From Topomyia yanbarensis (taxonomy: Eukaryota > Arthropoda > Insecta > Diptera > Culicidae), in the NCBI RefSeq assembly GCF_030247195.1, contig NW_026683323.1:1-64000 (forward strand): DNA of 64,000 nucleotides. Reading direction: 5' to 3'. The stretch's first letter is position 1. The number at the start of each line of letters is the position of its first letter. Positions 23,790-34,180 of the stretch are shown here, in pieces. The notes under the pieces are model-generated. The model saw only the letters and a program-made list of their open reading frames with translations. It did not search any database and was not told the DNA's origin. The position numbers and the translations under genes are program-made.

Positions 23790-24816
23790 GTTGAACGTGC
23801 GAGCGCCGGTTCATGGTGCCGCGTTGCATCTATTTTGTGCATTGGCAACTTCGTGGTTCTTTGAAGGAGTGGGGAACGGGATTTCGCGTACAACTGTTTT
23901 GTAGTTTGCAAGGAAGCTGCAATCCGTTTTGCCTTTTTAACATGTCGGAGGGTGAAGTAAGACACTCCCATGTCTTCTTAAACTTAAAAGAAATTCTATA
24001 TATATAGAATATCATCATCATCTTTCACAACTGTAATTCTTTCAACTATCTCATTTTTTACACTTATCTAGTACTCAGTATAACCAATAATTAGCATAAC
24101 AATAAATAAATCGCGCGCGGTAATGATTGTTTAGAACCGGCACTTTATTGTTGCAATTCAAGATTAGTAACAGTTCCTCTTACTACGATACCACTCTACT
24201 ACTTAGATTCGGAATTTTATTCAAACGATCGCCGGGAAAACTTTACACAGACACGGCAGAATACACAAAACATTCGCAGCGTGATGAAAAGTTGAACGAT
24301 ATCGATTTATTAAAATATAAGCAATACTCCTCATAGACGGCTATCCGGAGTTTAATTTGCATATTTAACCAATCGCATTAATGCAACAAATGATAAATCT
24401 CCCAAATTCTCGGCAGCCGGCTGCCCAGAGCAATTTTCACATGATAACGCTACCGGCACACTTACTAACAAATATCCCCTTCCCGTGATACATGTGGAGA
24501 TGCAGAGGATTCCTCGGTCTCTAGCAGCAACATGTATCGGACTAACATTCCTTCCTTCCCCAGAAGATCTGCATTCGGACGTGGCCGGCGTCGGTATTGA
24601 TCAGCATGCAAGGATCAATATAGATTGTACAATGTGGCTCATCGTGCTATTCCCAAGCATGTTGTTCCAATCAACATTTTACAATCTCAATTGGTTCTGG
24701 TCAATAACGGAGTAGCAACCACGGGCGATCTCTTATGCTTATGCTTATGCTTATGCTTATTGTAAGAAACCGGTCTACATCTGATTGACGACTTGAAATA
24801 AATAAATAAATAAATA
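23790..24816. other. Intronic stretch with a possible LINE 3' tail
   Basis: No gene. A run of four to five TTATGC units at 24734-24762 and a (TAAA)n tail at 24797-24818 end the stretch, which would suit the 3' end of an unidentified non-LTR element starting somewhere after 24050. I could not find reading frames matching RT in it, so a heavily 5'-truncated copy is the most I would say. Confidence 0.3.
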
Positions 24817-25301
24817 AATTGAGACTCCGCCAAGGGCTACAGAAGTCCACGCTACGGTTCTGAAAGGATATAATCATAATTATAGCCTAATGGCTATCTA
24901 ACTACTTTTTTCAGAGACAACCTGTTGCAATGACCTTTAAAGGTCTTTTGGGGTGCACTGTCCATCTTGAGGTCAGTTCCCGACATCCTCGGGGATCTCA
25001 AATTCTGGACAATTACTGTTTCGTCCGGCGCCTAACAATATAGGTATCAAACTTCATGATTTTCTATGACAAACTTTAAAATAGTTATTGGAGGTTTTGC
25101 AAAAATCTGCTATCTATCGTGCACTGTGTCGTGCACGATCCAGGGGGAGGGTCTTGGGGGTCCGGACCCCCGCCCCGTCCGTATTCACTTGAGACAGAAA
25201 CTAAGTCAGTTTTGGACCTAACTGCTGTCAAACTTTTTGTTTGAAGCCAGTTTCGAACCTCGGTTATGCGCCACTGAACTGAAAACCGGGTTGGGTTCTA
25301 C

Positions 25302-26013
25302 CCTGAAATATATTTTCACACCGCCGCTATTTGCGAGAACCCAACTCAGTTCCATTAAAAACGTTTGTTTGAAGCAACTAACCTGTGTTAGTTTCTAGGT
25401 TTTCAATCGAAAACGACATTAAACTCGGAAATGCGACAGATTGACGGGTTGGACCCTGTCTCAGTTTTGTTTCAAGCGGGAGTGACATTAGTGAAGATCG
25501 GCTGGGATCTGTGGTCGTATGCTGGTTTTCTTTTATAGGTTCGGTTTGCGTACAATTCTCGATTTATATTTTTTTCTCTTTTGATAGTTTTTCTTCCTTA
25601 AAAATATTTGAAAAATGAATTTTAACCCTTTATAAGGCCCAGAGTTTGGGGCTATTAATGGATTTTATATTAATAGAAACACGGTTCACACACACACACA
25701 TTTATTTCGTAATAAAAACTGTTTTGAAAATATATTTGGTACCACCCGTTAGAAAACGTCAGTCTTCGTAATGCTTGATGTATTTCCAACGAGATTGGTG
25801 AAAATATAAAGAAAAATCGAGCTGGATCGGAAATTCAAAAAGAAATTAAGGTTAATTAATTACTGGTTATTACCTGATTAACAGTTTATTCGTTTCATTT
25901 TTTTCTTTGCAATTTTTACCACTCATAAACCAAATTTAGTTGTAGTTATTTTTACAAATTTGCATCACCAACTTATAGGGTCTAGAGATTTTTTTTCAAA
26001 ATCCAGATAATTT
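25302..26013. other. Intronic stretch, no gene seen
   Basis: Contains a CACACACACA microsatellite at 25690-25700. The bases CACTTGAGACAGAAACTAAG (25187) and the inverted near-match TGTCTCAGTTTTGTTTCAAG (25458) may be ends of an old TIR element of about 300 bp. Otherwise nothing recognisable. Confidence 0.3.
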
Positions 26014-26348
26014 TACAGGTAATCTTTGATACAACGTACCCTCGATATAACGTACCCTCGATATGGCGTCATTCGATATAACGTACATTTTTCCTCGATA
26101 TAACGTACATATTTTTTAATTTATTTTCAGGTCCAAATTTATCTTCAATTACGCATGTATTCCATATTTTAAGAATTCAGTATGTTATACACAATCTTAA
26201 AACGTACTAATTGGGCTTCTAATGAGCATATTAGGAATTGGCTACTTCATTGAAGGTTACGAGAGCGAATTTTTTTCAATTTCATTTGCGTGTGATCGTG
26301 ATTTATTAAAACCAACCATTTATCTCAATAAATAACCCAATATCAGTA

Positions 26349-27155
26349 GGGGAGCCCGAGGCTAGTTGGCGGTTGGGGTAAGTTGGCGGAATCCCTTTTT
26401 CTCCGTTTCTATTAGACATATAGCACTGCCTCTCGTTATGTACCTCAAGTTATGTGAAACCCATTATCCAATGTGTTTTGGTTGCAAAACATTTTGTATT
26501 GTGGAAGTTCTGGACGATATTGTGTTTTCGAGCATACCTAGTAAATTTCCTAAATTTTAAACACTGTATTATTTAGGGTGATGGCGGTGCTGCTCGCGGG
26601 GCAAGTTTGCGGTACTATTTACAATGCAAAAAATTTTATTTCTGGAACTCACTCCAAAGTAAGAAAATCTTTTTCTTGTGTATCTTGTCAATGCAGGAAC
26701 CATTTACTTCGGCTATTCACCTGAAGAATTTCGAAAATTTGCTATTGCTTGCTATGAAAATTTGCTATGGAGTACGCGTCAATGTCAATATTCCGGGATA
26801 TTGAGACTGAAATATAATAGCAAATGTCGATTAATATACAGTTTTCTTGAAAAGACATTCAGCATGTTCCAAAAGGACCCATGAAGTATTTGATTCTCCA
26901 TTTGATTGTTTATTTTATGGTGTATCTATACATATCGCCAACTTACCCCGGGGCCGGGGTAAGTTGGCGGTTTTTCCGCGTCACATATTTTTGTCTCTAA
27001 AAATGGAGACAATGCATCAAACATTTTAATAAAATTCAGAGATGTTGCCAACAGTCTGCCCTTCCATGCCACGTGTTCTATTTTGCAAAATCTACGTACA
27101 TCAAAGCGGTAAAAAATGAAAACTGAAAACACAGCCAACTAGCCCCGGTCTCCCC
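26349..27155. mobile_element. TA-flanked MITE with GGGGAGNCCG ends, nested
   Basis: Left end GGGGAGCCCGAGGCTAGTTG and right end, inverted, GGGGAGACCGGGGCTAGTTG, with TA on both sides (26347-26348 and 27156-27157). An internal GGCCGGGGTAAGTTGGCGG repeats the subterminal sequence at 26950. It is 807 bp and has no convincing coding frame. A related element with GGGGATCCCGGGG ends is at 51088-51877. Confidence 0.78.
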
Positions 27156-27569
27156 TAAGTTCTAACTGAAAACTAAAATTGATAATATTTGTGTGACCAT
27201 TGTTGGTTGGTTTCGGGACTGCGGAATCTGATTCTCTGGGCCGAATGACAACGTTTAAGTTCCACGGCATGCTATGCCCCAAAAAGAATGAGAGGTCATA
27301 TTTGTAGTTACACGGACAACTGTGCACGCTTCACGGCCGGTTTGGGGTATTTAGGAAATCGGTTAGCGGACTGAAATATATCTTCAGAAATTTTTGAATC
27401 GTAGATACAAGTGGATCTTTATACTCTATTCTAATGATTAAAGTTCATAAATTGCTTTTATTGTATGAGGCGCAGACGGTGGGAATATTAAAATCACTTT
27501 ACAAGCCCAGACAAAATAATAATTAATGATTTAATAATTAGGAAAGGAGTCAGAATAGAGAATATTTTC

Positions 27570-27737
27570 GGAGGTAGAGATAGCGTAGTTGGTAACTCGA
27601 TTGCCTTATACGCAGCTCACCTAGGTTCAATTCCCAACCCAGCACATAGTGTTAGAGATTTTTCTAAAGAGATTACTCTAACCCAACAAAGAGGCGAATG
27701 ACCCTAAGGTTAAAACCTCTAAAATCAAAATAAAAAA
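27570..27737 (+). mobile_element. tRNA-derived SINE, Feilai-like
   Basis: An 11-bp perfect target duplication, AGAATATTTTC, flanks the copy at 27559-27569 and 27738-27748. Inside are an RNA polymerase III A box, TAGCGTAGTTGG (27581-27592), and a B box, GGTTCAATTCC (27624-27634), 32 bases apart, then a body with AGGCGAATGACCCTAAGG and AAACCTCT, and an A-rich end. The body resembles the Feilai family of Aedes as I remember it. It is complete from the promoter to the tail, and it is not a functional tRNA gene because no acceptor stem forms. Confidence 0.82.
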
Positions 27738-28011
27738 AGAATATTTTCAATAAATTTAATTCATATAAGCAAAAAAAATGATTATGGCATCTTTTTTATG
27801 GATCTACTATAATTTTCTTATTAGAAAAGTTGTTTCGCACTGCTAGGTAGGTAAGATTTTCAAAATTAGTTACGCGTTATCAAAATTCTACAAAATAAAG
27901 TACCACGAACAACAATTCTTTGACCATTTTGCATGCTTCAATATAACGTACAATTCGATATAATGTACAATTTTTAAACCGAGATGTACGTTATATCGAA
28001 GTTTACCTGTA

Positions 28012-28875
28012 TTAGTTTACTGAACTCAAAAGAGATAAAGTTGATTCCCGATCATTTTTATCACATGCAAGATGAGTTAAACTACCTATAGGCAACATGA
28101 TAATCATTAGTATGCAATCTACGAATAGCACCGTGCTTCGCAACTCAACGCGATTTTTTTCAAATCTGCTATCGTGGGATAAATTCCAGGTATCCCTCGG
28201 GTATCCCAAGTAGTTGTCATACACTAAACTATACGAATAATACCAATATGGGTATCAAACTTCATGATTTGCAGTCATTGTAAGTGATCTAGAAAATATC
28301 GGTTGTCATGGGCTCATTTCCGGATATCCCCAGGGGAACCGTAGTACTAGCCCAATACTATTGATATCCAGAGATCGTTCAGATTCTTGGATTTTTTCTC
28401 TTCGGCGTGTTTTCCACGTCTTTCCATAGAATTAGATTTAGGTCTGGGTGGTGGGCAGATCATGGAAGGACATTAACCATCTGATCAAAAAGCCACTATT
28501 TAACGAACCGAAATGTATGCTTAGGGTTGTTTTCATGCATAAATGTTCACCACATAGACCGGTATATGGCTCCATATGATCCTACAATATTTGCTTGTAC
28601 TGATGCTGATCCATTCTGCGATCACAATTCACGATTAGCCCCATACCATGCCATGAAGAAACATGCACATTACAACCGCCATCGTGTTGTACTAATTTTA
28701 TGCTACTAAAACTGAGGATTGTGATGCCTCTTTGCTGAAAAATTACTGTCCGACCCAAATCGATTGAATATCGACTCATCGCCTCAAAAAACATTTCTTT
28801 AAAAAAGAAGCAGACTTATTTCCGTCCAACTTAACAAAGTTTACTTTAGCTGTCGTATTGTTTTTAGAAATAAGT
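28012..28875. other. Intronic stretch, no gene seen
   Basis: Short open frames on both strands show no protein family. The segment GGGTATCAAACTTCATGATT at 28250 also occurs, slightly changed, at 23581 and 25042, so part of the stretch belongs to the same interspersed repeat as the 23-25 kb duplication. Confidence 0.35.
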
Positions 28876-29057
28876 GGTTTATGTAGGGTTACCAAATGGA
28901 CTGAGAGAAAATTAAGGACATCCCTGCCCAATGTTATGCCACTTATGTCACTTGAGCCAGAGTTCTGAAAAAAACTGTCGGAATTCTGGCTAATTTTCCA
29001 GCGGTTGAACTGGGACGTTGAATCTCAATCGAGACAAATTAGAATGGTGTAGTGCTA

Positions 29058-29400
29058 GGGGCAGATCACTTGTGATGCATTTTTAAAAATCAGCGAAATT
29101 AAATGTATTTATTTCCATCAAAATAAAAATTCATAATGTATTTTGCGTTGCGTGCAATGTTTTTGCGTTGCGTGCAATATTGTTTGCGTTGCGTGTAAGA
29201 CGTCAAAACCCTACAGAAAAACTAGCCCTACATTTAACAAAACCAGAGACAAAACATTGAACAAAGTGGATCAGCGTAGAACGTTTGTTAAACAAACTTT
29301 TTTGCGAGGCAGTGCAAAGCTGATGCAAAACAGGAAATTGAATGCATTTTTTTTTCAATTTGATGCAAATTTGTTATACATTCTTAGAGTGATCTGCCCC
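29058..29400. mobile_element. 343-bp TA-flanked MITE nested in the hAT element
   Basis: GGGGCAGATCACT at the left and its inverse at the right (AGTGATCTGCCCC), bordered by TA at 29056-29057 and 29401-29402. Inside is a threefold TTTGCGTTGCGTG repeat at 29142-29190. No coding capacity that I can identify. Confidence 0.8.
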
Positions 29401-29597
29401 TAGGTGTAGTGCCAATACCGAACGAAGATACCACTTTGGCCAAACCTCATATTGAGCTATCCAACAAATTGTGGTTATTTCTGAGTAAAACAAATTTTGG
29501 TTGCCATGAGTCGCAGAGAATAGGCATTAACAAAAAAATCGCTGGAAGGAATTGAAATTGATTCTCTTTGAATAAAGTTGATCTGAATAATTTAATA

Positions 29598-30146
29598 CAG
29601 GGTGATTCGTCATTACGTTTTTTAATCTAGCAAAAAAATTGAAAAATGAAGTAAATCGCGAATTGTTTATTTGTCAATCGAAAGAACATTTTTTGCCATT
29701 TATTGTTTGAAAACAATTTCTTTTAAATGTTGACCATGTTGGCGTTTCAGGTAGTCCATTCGACTGGTCCAATTTTTGATGACAAATTCGACTATTTCAA
29801 GTGGTATCTGGCTAATTACTCGAGTAGTATTGGTTTCCAATGATTGGGGATGTCACCGCCGCTATGTTTTCCTCACTGCGTGCTGGATGTGGTCGATTTG
29901 TTCGCTAATCATCCAATAACGAGAGCTACAACTCTTACTTTTTATTGTATGGCGAATAGTTGAGTAATTTGGACGATTATGTCGACCTTATGGTCGGAGC
30001 GCACTAAACACTAAACGCTGATAGTTGAATAATTTGGAGATGGTGAGCCAGTGTAAGTCGTTCCATTATGAAATGGCAAACAATACTAAACTATAATAGC
30101 ATGACAGTTTGCATTTAGTACCCGTTAACAACTAGAAAATGCCCTG
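29598..30146 (-). mobile_element. Internally deleted DNA transposon with transposase ends
   Basis: Short termini CAGGG...CCCTG. On the minus strand an N-terminal fragment RPHPARSEENIAAV (near 29900) is followed almost at once by a C-terminal fragment, VEFVIKNWTSRMDYLKR then QHGQHLKEIVFKQ and a stop (29770-29710). Full-length relatives in insects, as I recall them, place a DDE catalytic core between such segments, so the core has been lost. This is a typical origin of a MITE. The family name is uncertain. Confidence 0.6.
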
Positions 30147-30287
30147 TTAAAAAGCTTCATGTTGAACCACCCAAGGTTTGAGACTAAAATTAAGGACATT
30201 TGAAGTAAAATAAGGACGCTTTCCAAAAACCTCGAAAATAAGGACATGTCCTTTAAAATAAGGACGGTTGGTAACCCTAGGTTTATG

Positions 30288-31117
30288 TTGTGCAATAAGG
30301 GCGATCAAATGCTCCTCAGATGTCATATTCGTATGGTTTTGCTGCCCACTGACACGCTATGAGTTCGTTCAACGATGTTTTTGATTTTAGCCGACGAAAG
30401 TGATTGATTTTTTTTGGTTCCATGGTGATAAGATGATCTTCAGTAAATGTCGTTTATCGTGAAGGGGGATTATATTTCAGGGAATTGGTTGTAATCTGTT
30501 GCTCAAAATGTTTTATTGCATTATATAGCCGCTTCCTGGAACGCCCGATGGATTCTGAAAGTTATTTCACGAGTTATTTTTATTTTCGTTATTTTTCAAG
30601 TGGAAAATAAATTTTCTGGGTTCACCCTCCCATCAAAGATAATATTCGGATAATATTCACAAATATAGTATTGTAAAGCTTACTTTTTATGAATACACAA
30701 GGTTTGTTTTATATTTTTCGTTTATCCAGGAAATAGACACAAAAAAACTTCAAGTGTGCTAATTCGGTGTCCACACTTTTTCAACCACAAAACGCGTGTT
30801 TCCTCAGAGCGACAGTTACAACCAGAATATAGCAGCACTTACTAATTCAACTACAAGAAGGATATGTAGACTGCACGCATACAAGGCGTTTGAAGCTGTG
30901 AAATAACTATAACTCGCTCCACACGTGCTGAAATATATGTAAATGTGCTAATTCTCTGTCCATCACTGTATGTGACCGCAATAACCAATCTGCAACTCCG
31001 GAACCAAGGGTTAGATTTGACTGAACTTTGATAACAGTCAATGGAAGTACTTTCATTTGAAATCAAGTTTGTAGAAATCGGTCACGAATTTGCTGAGAAA
31101 TAGGTGTGGCATTATCT
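30288..31117. other. Intronic stretch, no gene seen
   Basis: AT-rich, no recognisable protein, RNA or repeat border. Short open frames look random. Confidence 0.4.
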
Positions 31118-31119
31118 TG

Positions 31120-31370
31120 GGGACCATTCATAAATTACGTAACGCAAAAATTGCCCAAAATTGACCCCCCCCTCCCCCTATGTAACAAATTGTCACAAAT
31201 TTTTCCATCCTGTTACGTAACAAATTCCAAGAAAAAATTTTTTTTTCTTCGATGAAAACATGTTACGTAACGATCTAGTTAACACCCCCTCCCCCCTATG
31301 TCACAACTTGTCACAACTTGTCGTACCCCCTCCCCCCCCTAAAAGCGTTACGTAATTTATGAATGGTCCC
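31120..31370. mobile_element. 251-bp MITE with long GC-poor TIRs
   Basis: GGGACCATTCATAAATTACG at 31120 and the inverse at 31351-31370. The identical run continues inward for about 25 bases to GTAACGC. Flanking TTG on each side could be a 3-bp duplication. The middle has internal TGTTACGTAAC palindromes and C-rich patches. It has no coding capacity. TIRs of this wording are common in insect genomes in my recollection. Confidence 0.8.
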
Positions 31371-31589
31371 TTGGAAGTTGGGACATCAAGAACCGTCGTA
31401 GGTGGCCAATGTGGTGAAAGTTACTTAGATTGTTCCACACATTTAATTATGTGTTGCATCATTTGGACATCATGGTGGAATCAGTTTATATGGAAATTTA
31501 CCGTGTGACAAACGGCTGTTCGGCCATCTATGGAAGCTGCCCTACAATGTCAGCTTCTTTCTCCGAACAGTCTAGATAAGTGTCTCCTT

Positions 31590-31757
31590 AGCCAATTTAG
31601 CTTGAGCAAACGACTTGTTTTGAAACTGTCCGACGTTTTGACCGTGTTTGGCGGCCTTTTTCAAGGTAAATTTAATTGGCGGAAAATTCCCTTGAAAAAG
31701 ACAGGCAAACATGGTCGAAACGTCGAACAGTTTTAAATACAATTGACTGAGAAAGCC
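31590..31757. repeat. Foldback repeat within copy B
   Basis: Two inverted arms of about 70 bases around a short loop near 31675. For example GTCCGACGTTTTGACCGTG at 31629 and, inverted, GTTCGACGTTTCGACCATG. Both arms also carry CCTTTTTCAAGG/CCTTGAAAAAG. Arms differ at several sites. It may be an independent MITE. It is not part of copy A. Confidence 0.6.
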
Positions 31758-31817
31758 GAAAATATTCATGGAAATTCCAGTTCCAATCCATACAATACTC
31801 AAAGATAACTTCAATGG

Positions 31818-32800
31818 GTCTTTTCACGAAGAAGCGAATAAAAACCGGGGTTCGTCCCTTGCAGTTTTTGATTCTGAGCTACTGGGTGCAGATCAAATCA
31901 AATACGTTGGAGTTATAATGGGTTCCAAACTGAACTGATCTGCTCACATTGAATTCAGAGTTCAAAAAGCGTACATAGCCTTCGAACAGTACAGACGAAC
32001 TGGGACCTGGGATCTCAAACCCCAATACATGTATTGGATTTACACGACAATTGTACTTCCAATACTGTCACACGGATGCCTTGTGTGATGGTAGAGGGGA
32101 GAGGTGATGACGGTCCAGTCAAAGCTAAACCATCTACAAAGAATGGCGCTCATGGCGTGGACTGTTGCTTTCACCACAAATTCGACTGCTGCTCTTGAGG
32201 CACTTCAAAATATCAAACTTTTACACATACACCTCAAACAAGAAGCACTATCATGTGCATACAGACTAAAAATTCCTGGGCTTTGGAGCAGTAACCATGT
32301 TGATCTTGCTACCAGTCATACACGACTGTTGTCACAAATGGTTACATGGGGTGAAAATATTCTTGCTCCCAGCGGTATTACAATCACATGTAGTTTTCCT
32401 TACAGGACATTCCTTGTGAAGATCCCCTCTCGAGAGGAGTGGTTGTCTGGCTACATGGAGAGACGACAACAAACGCAAGTGGTCTGTTACACTGACGGTT
32501 CTCTGATGGAGGGACTGGTGTCTACTGTCTTGAAATGAGATTAGAACAATCCTACTCACTAGATAGATACTGTACTGTAGTCCAAGCTGAACTAAGTCCA
32601 AACTAGTGATCGCTTTCCAAACCCAAATCGAAGAACTAAGCATTGTCAACACTATCTACCTTGTTTGGCTGGCTGGACATTCCGGTATTACTAGAAATGA
32701 TTGGGCTGACGAATTGGTCAGGGCAGGTTCAGCGATTGACTTGGTTCTGAGTCCGCCTTGCCAATTTTGACAAGTTGGATAAGAGAAAAAAATACGGTCA
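31818..32800 (+). pseudogene. LINE copy B: RT thumb and RNase H, broken
   Basis: Starts within the RT thumb (FTKKRIKTGVRPL-like wording of copy A, GVIMGSKLN) and runs through LNHLQRMALMAWTVAF to the RNase H start, VVCYTDGSLMEG. After that a deletion of about 70 bases removes the Glu-containing helix, then NTIYLVWLAGHSGITRNDWADELVRAG carries the later His and Asp region with changes (VPGHCG became LAGHSG). Frameshifts and a missing catalytic segment make it inactive. Confidence 0.8.
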
Positions 32801-32825
32801 AGCGCTTCGTCCAAACACCGCAATT

Positions 32826-33332
32826 GGGTCATTGAATGAGAAAAAAATTATTATTCGTAATTATTACTTACATCGATAAAGCTGATTTTCGTGATTGCAA
32901 CAATGTTTTTTTTCCAACTCAGAAAACGTGAAAATAATATTAAATTTTAAAATAAAGAAATATGTAGACAGTCTGGATTTGACACTATAGGAAGGATTTG
33001 ACATATCGAATTTGACGACAAATGATGCCCTGTCAGAAAAAATTAGGGCATGTTTTCTCGGTTTTCCCGGAGGGTTATTTTTATTTGACATGAACCAAAT
33101 CCATTGCATATAGTTTTTTTTTTCATTTTGGGTCTTGTCCTGATAGGCCAGATGTAAACAACCGCAGTTTTCCTATATATGGTTGCCAAGTTTACATAAA
33201 ATTTATTTTAAAAAACAAAAAAATCGTTTTCACGTATTACAACGAATTTTTTTTTGAAATAATATTATATTATGCATATTAGACCTAAAATTTATCGAAT
33301 GGAACCGAAAACTATATATAGCTTAATGACCC
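32826..33332. mobile_element. 507-bp MITE inserted in LINE copy B
   Basis: GGGTCATT at the left and AATGACCC at the right form short TIRs, flanked by CAATT on one side and AATTG on the other. Copy A has an uninterrupted CGCAATTAATGG at this point, so it is a natural empty site and the insertion borders are clear. The exact target duplication (AATT) is ambiguous because the site is palindromic. It has no transposase. Confidence 0.78.
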
Positions 33333-33490
33333 AATTGTTGGAGAAATCTACTAACGTGTTCCCAAACAAAGGCGTGCCCAGTGATTTCGAAAAATCTTCT
33401 ACATTTTTCGAAGCTCCGTTAGGGCTATGCTTTAACCGGCCACTGCAAACTTAATTATCACATGGCAACTATTCTGCGCGCTGAGTTTTG

Positions 33491-33760
33491 ACGTAGGACT
33501 TACGTCTTTCTTTACTATACTGGGTGTCATTTCAAAATTTTCAAAACGGATGCGTTACGTACACTTTGAACTCTAATAACTTTTCTCCTACTCAAGGAAT
33601 TACTAATTTTGTTTCATAAATCGAAAGGAAAACGTTCAACGCTTGCTATTGATACCTTGTTTGCTATGTAAAACTTGTTTAAAAAGTTCAAAAACTACTT
33701 TTAATGCGAATCAACATTAATGCTAAAACCTATAAATATGGGTGTCACAGTTTTTCTTAA
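33491..33760 (+). promoter_or_regulatory. Probable histone gene promoter relic with TATA box
   Basis: CTATAAATA at 33730-33738 lies about 130 bases before the first recognisable histone H3 codons, which is roughly where an H3 promoter would be. The sequence before it is AT-rich without coding. That it is a histone promoter is inference from position only. Confidence 0.4.
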
Positions 33761-33864
33761 AGCCAGACGTGTGTAAGCCACAGAGCAGAACACACGTACG
33801 TGTGCTGCTCAACGAGAAGCTGCATTTTGACCACCAACCAAATCATAGCTACTGCCTTATCGCT

Positions 33865-34125
33865 GCCAACCAAGAACAGTCGTCGCCCTGCGTGAAATTC
33901 ATTGCTCTCAGAAGTGGACAGAGTTACTAATTCGCAAGCTGCTCTTCCAGTGCCTGGTCCGTGAGATTGCACAGAATTTCAAAACCTACTCTTCCGGAGC
34001 TCAGCCGTAATGGCCCTTTAAGAAGCCAGCGAGGCCTGCCTGGTTAGTTTGTTGGAAAATACCAATCTGTGCGCTATCCATGCCAAGCGAATAATCATCA
34101 TGCCGAGCGGGAAACGGCGAAATAA
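33865..34125 (+). pseudogene. Histone H3 pseudogene
   Basis: Core histone H3 packages DNA into nucleosomes. Here, translated segments match H3 from about residue 41 onward in shifting frames: [20 protein letters not shown] then [17 protein letters not shown], and after a frame change [20 protein letters not shown] then AKRIIIMP. Stops and frameshifts break it, and codons 1-40 are unrecognisable. H3 genes have no introns, so it could be a moved piece of a histone cluster rather than a retrocopy, and the intact histone 3' stem-loop and plausible TATA box support that. It lies in the CenG1A intron on the opposite strand. Confidence 0.85.
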
Positions 34126-34139
34126 TATTCACAACAAAC

Positions 34140-34180
34140 GGTCCTTATTAGGACCACAAAATCGTTCTCAGAAGAATTAC
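34140..34180 (+). promoter_or_regulatory. Histone mRNA 3' stem-loop and downstream element
   Basis: GGTCCTTATTAGGACC at 34140-34155 fits the replication-dependent histone stem-loop consensus: a six-base-pair stem with a UAUU loop. It is followed by ACAAAA (cleavage region) and a purine-rich block AGAAGAA as the U7 downstream element. It starts about 15 bases after the last recognisable H3 codons. The element is perfect while the coding part has decayed. Confidence 0.85.

Larger units (their letters stand above)
20612..25301. repeat. Direct duplication of a repeat (20.6/23.4-23.8 kb and 24.8-25.3 kb), first copy split
   Basis: Bases 20612-20685 joined to 23438-23789 match 24817-25301 closely. 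Shared text includes GAGACTCCGCCAAGGGCTAC, GACCTTTAAAGGTCTTTTGG, TTCCCGACATCCTCGGGGAT and the hairpin CGTGCACA...TGTGCACG. The second copy has about 50 extra bases near 25160-25210 and a small insertion at 24960. The second copy is continuous where the first is split, so it acts as an empty site for the 2.75-kb element. The duplication starts within bases resembling copy U1. Confidence 0.85.
26016..28009. mobile_element. pogo/Tigger-like TIR element, non-autonomous, carrying two younger inserts
   Basis: The left end is CAGGTAATCTTTGATACAAC and the right end, inverted, CAGGTAAACTTCGATATAAC, each flanked by TA (26014-26015 and 28010-28011). Several CGATATAACGTAC words lie just inside both ends, resembling the repeated CGATATAACG motif of pogo-type TIRs. 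No DDE transposase frame is visible. It contains a TA-flanked MITE (26349-27155) and a SINE (27570-27737), so it is the oldest of the three. Confidence 0.78.
28884..30279. mobile_element. hAT-type element carrying two further insertions
   Basis: TIRs TAGGGTTACCA at both ends with a perfect 8-bp target duplication, GGTTTATG, at 28876-28883 and 30280-30287. The subterminal regions have AAGGACAT and GTCCTTATTTTA words (28916 and 30190-30265). Without its two insertions it would be about 500 bp and non-coding. The ends and 8-bp duplication give a firm hAT assignment. Confidence 0.9.
31505..33490 (+). mobile_element. LOA-like non-LTR retrotransposon, copy B (deleted, with MITE insert)
   Basis: A 5' leader piece (31505-31580) is followed by unrelated foldback DNA and then, from about 31818, by the RT thumb, RNase H and tail region that match copy A in the opposite orientation. 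The match ends near 33490, after LTGHCKLNYHMATI in the tail. A MITE interrupts the tail at 32826-33332. The endonuclease and most of the RT are missing, so either an internal deletion happened or the leader piece is a separate insertion. Confidence 0.82.

Noticed and set aside
27570..27660. A functional tRNA gene
   Set aside because: A and B boxes are present but no acceptor stem or anticodon arm pairs properly, and the unit has SINE body and target duplications.
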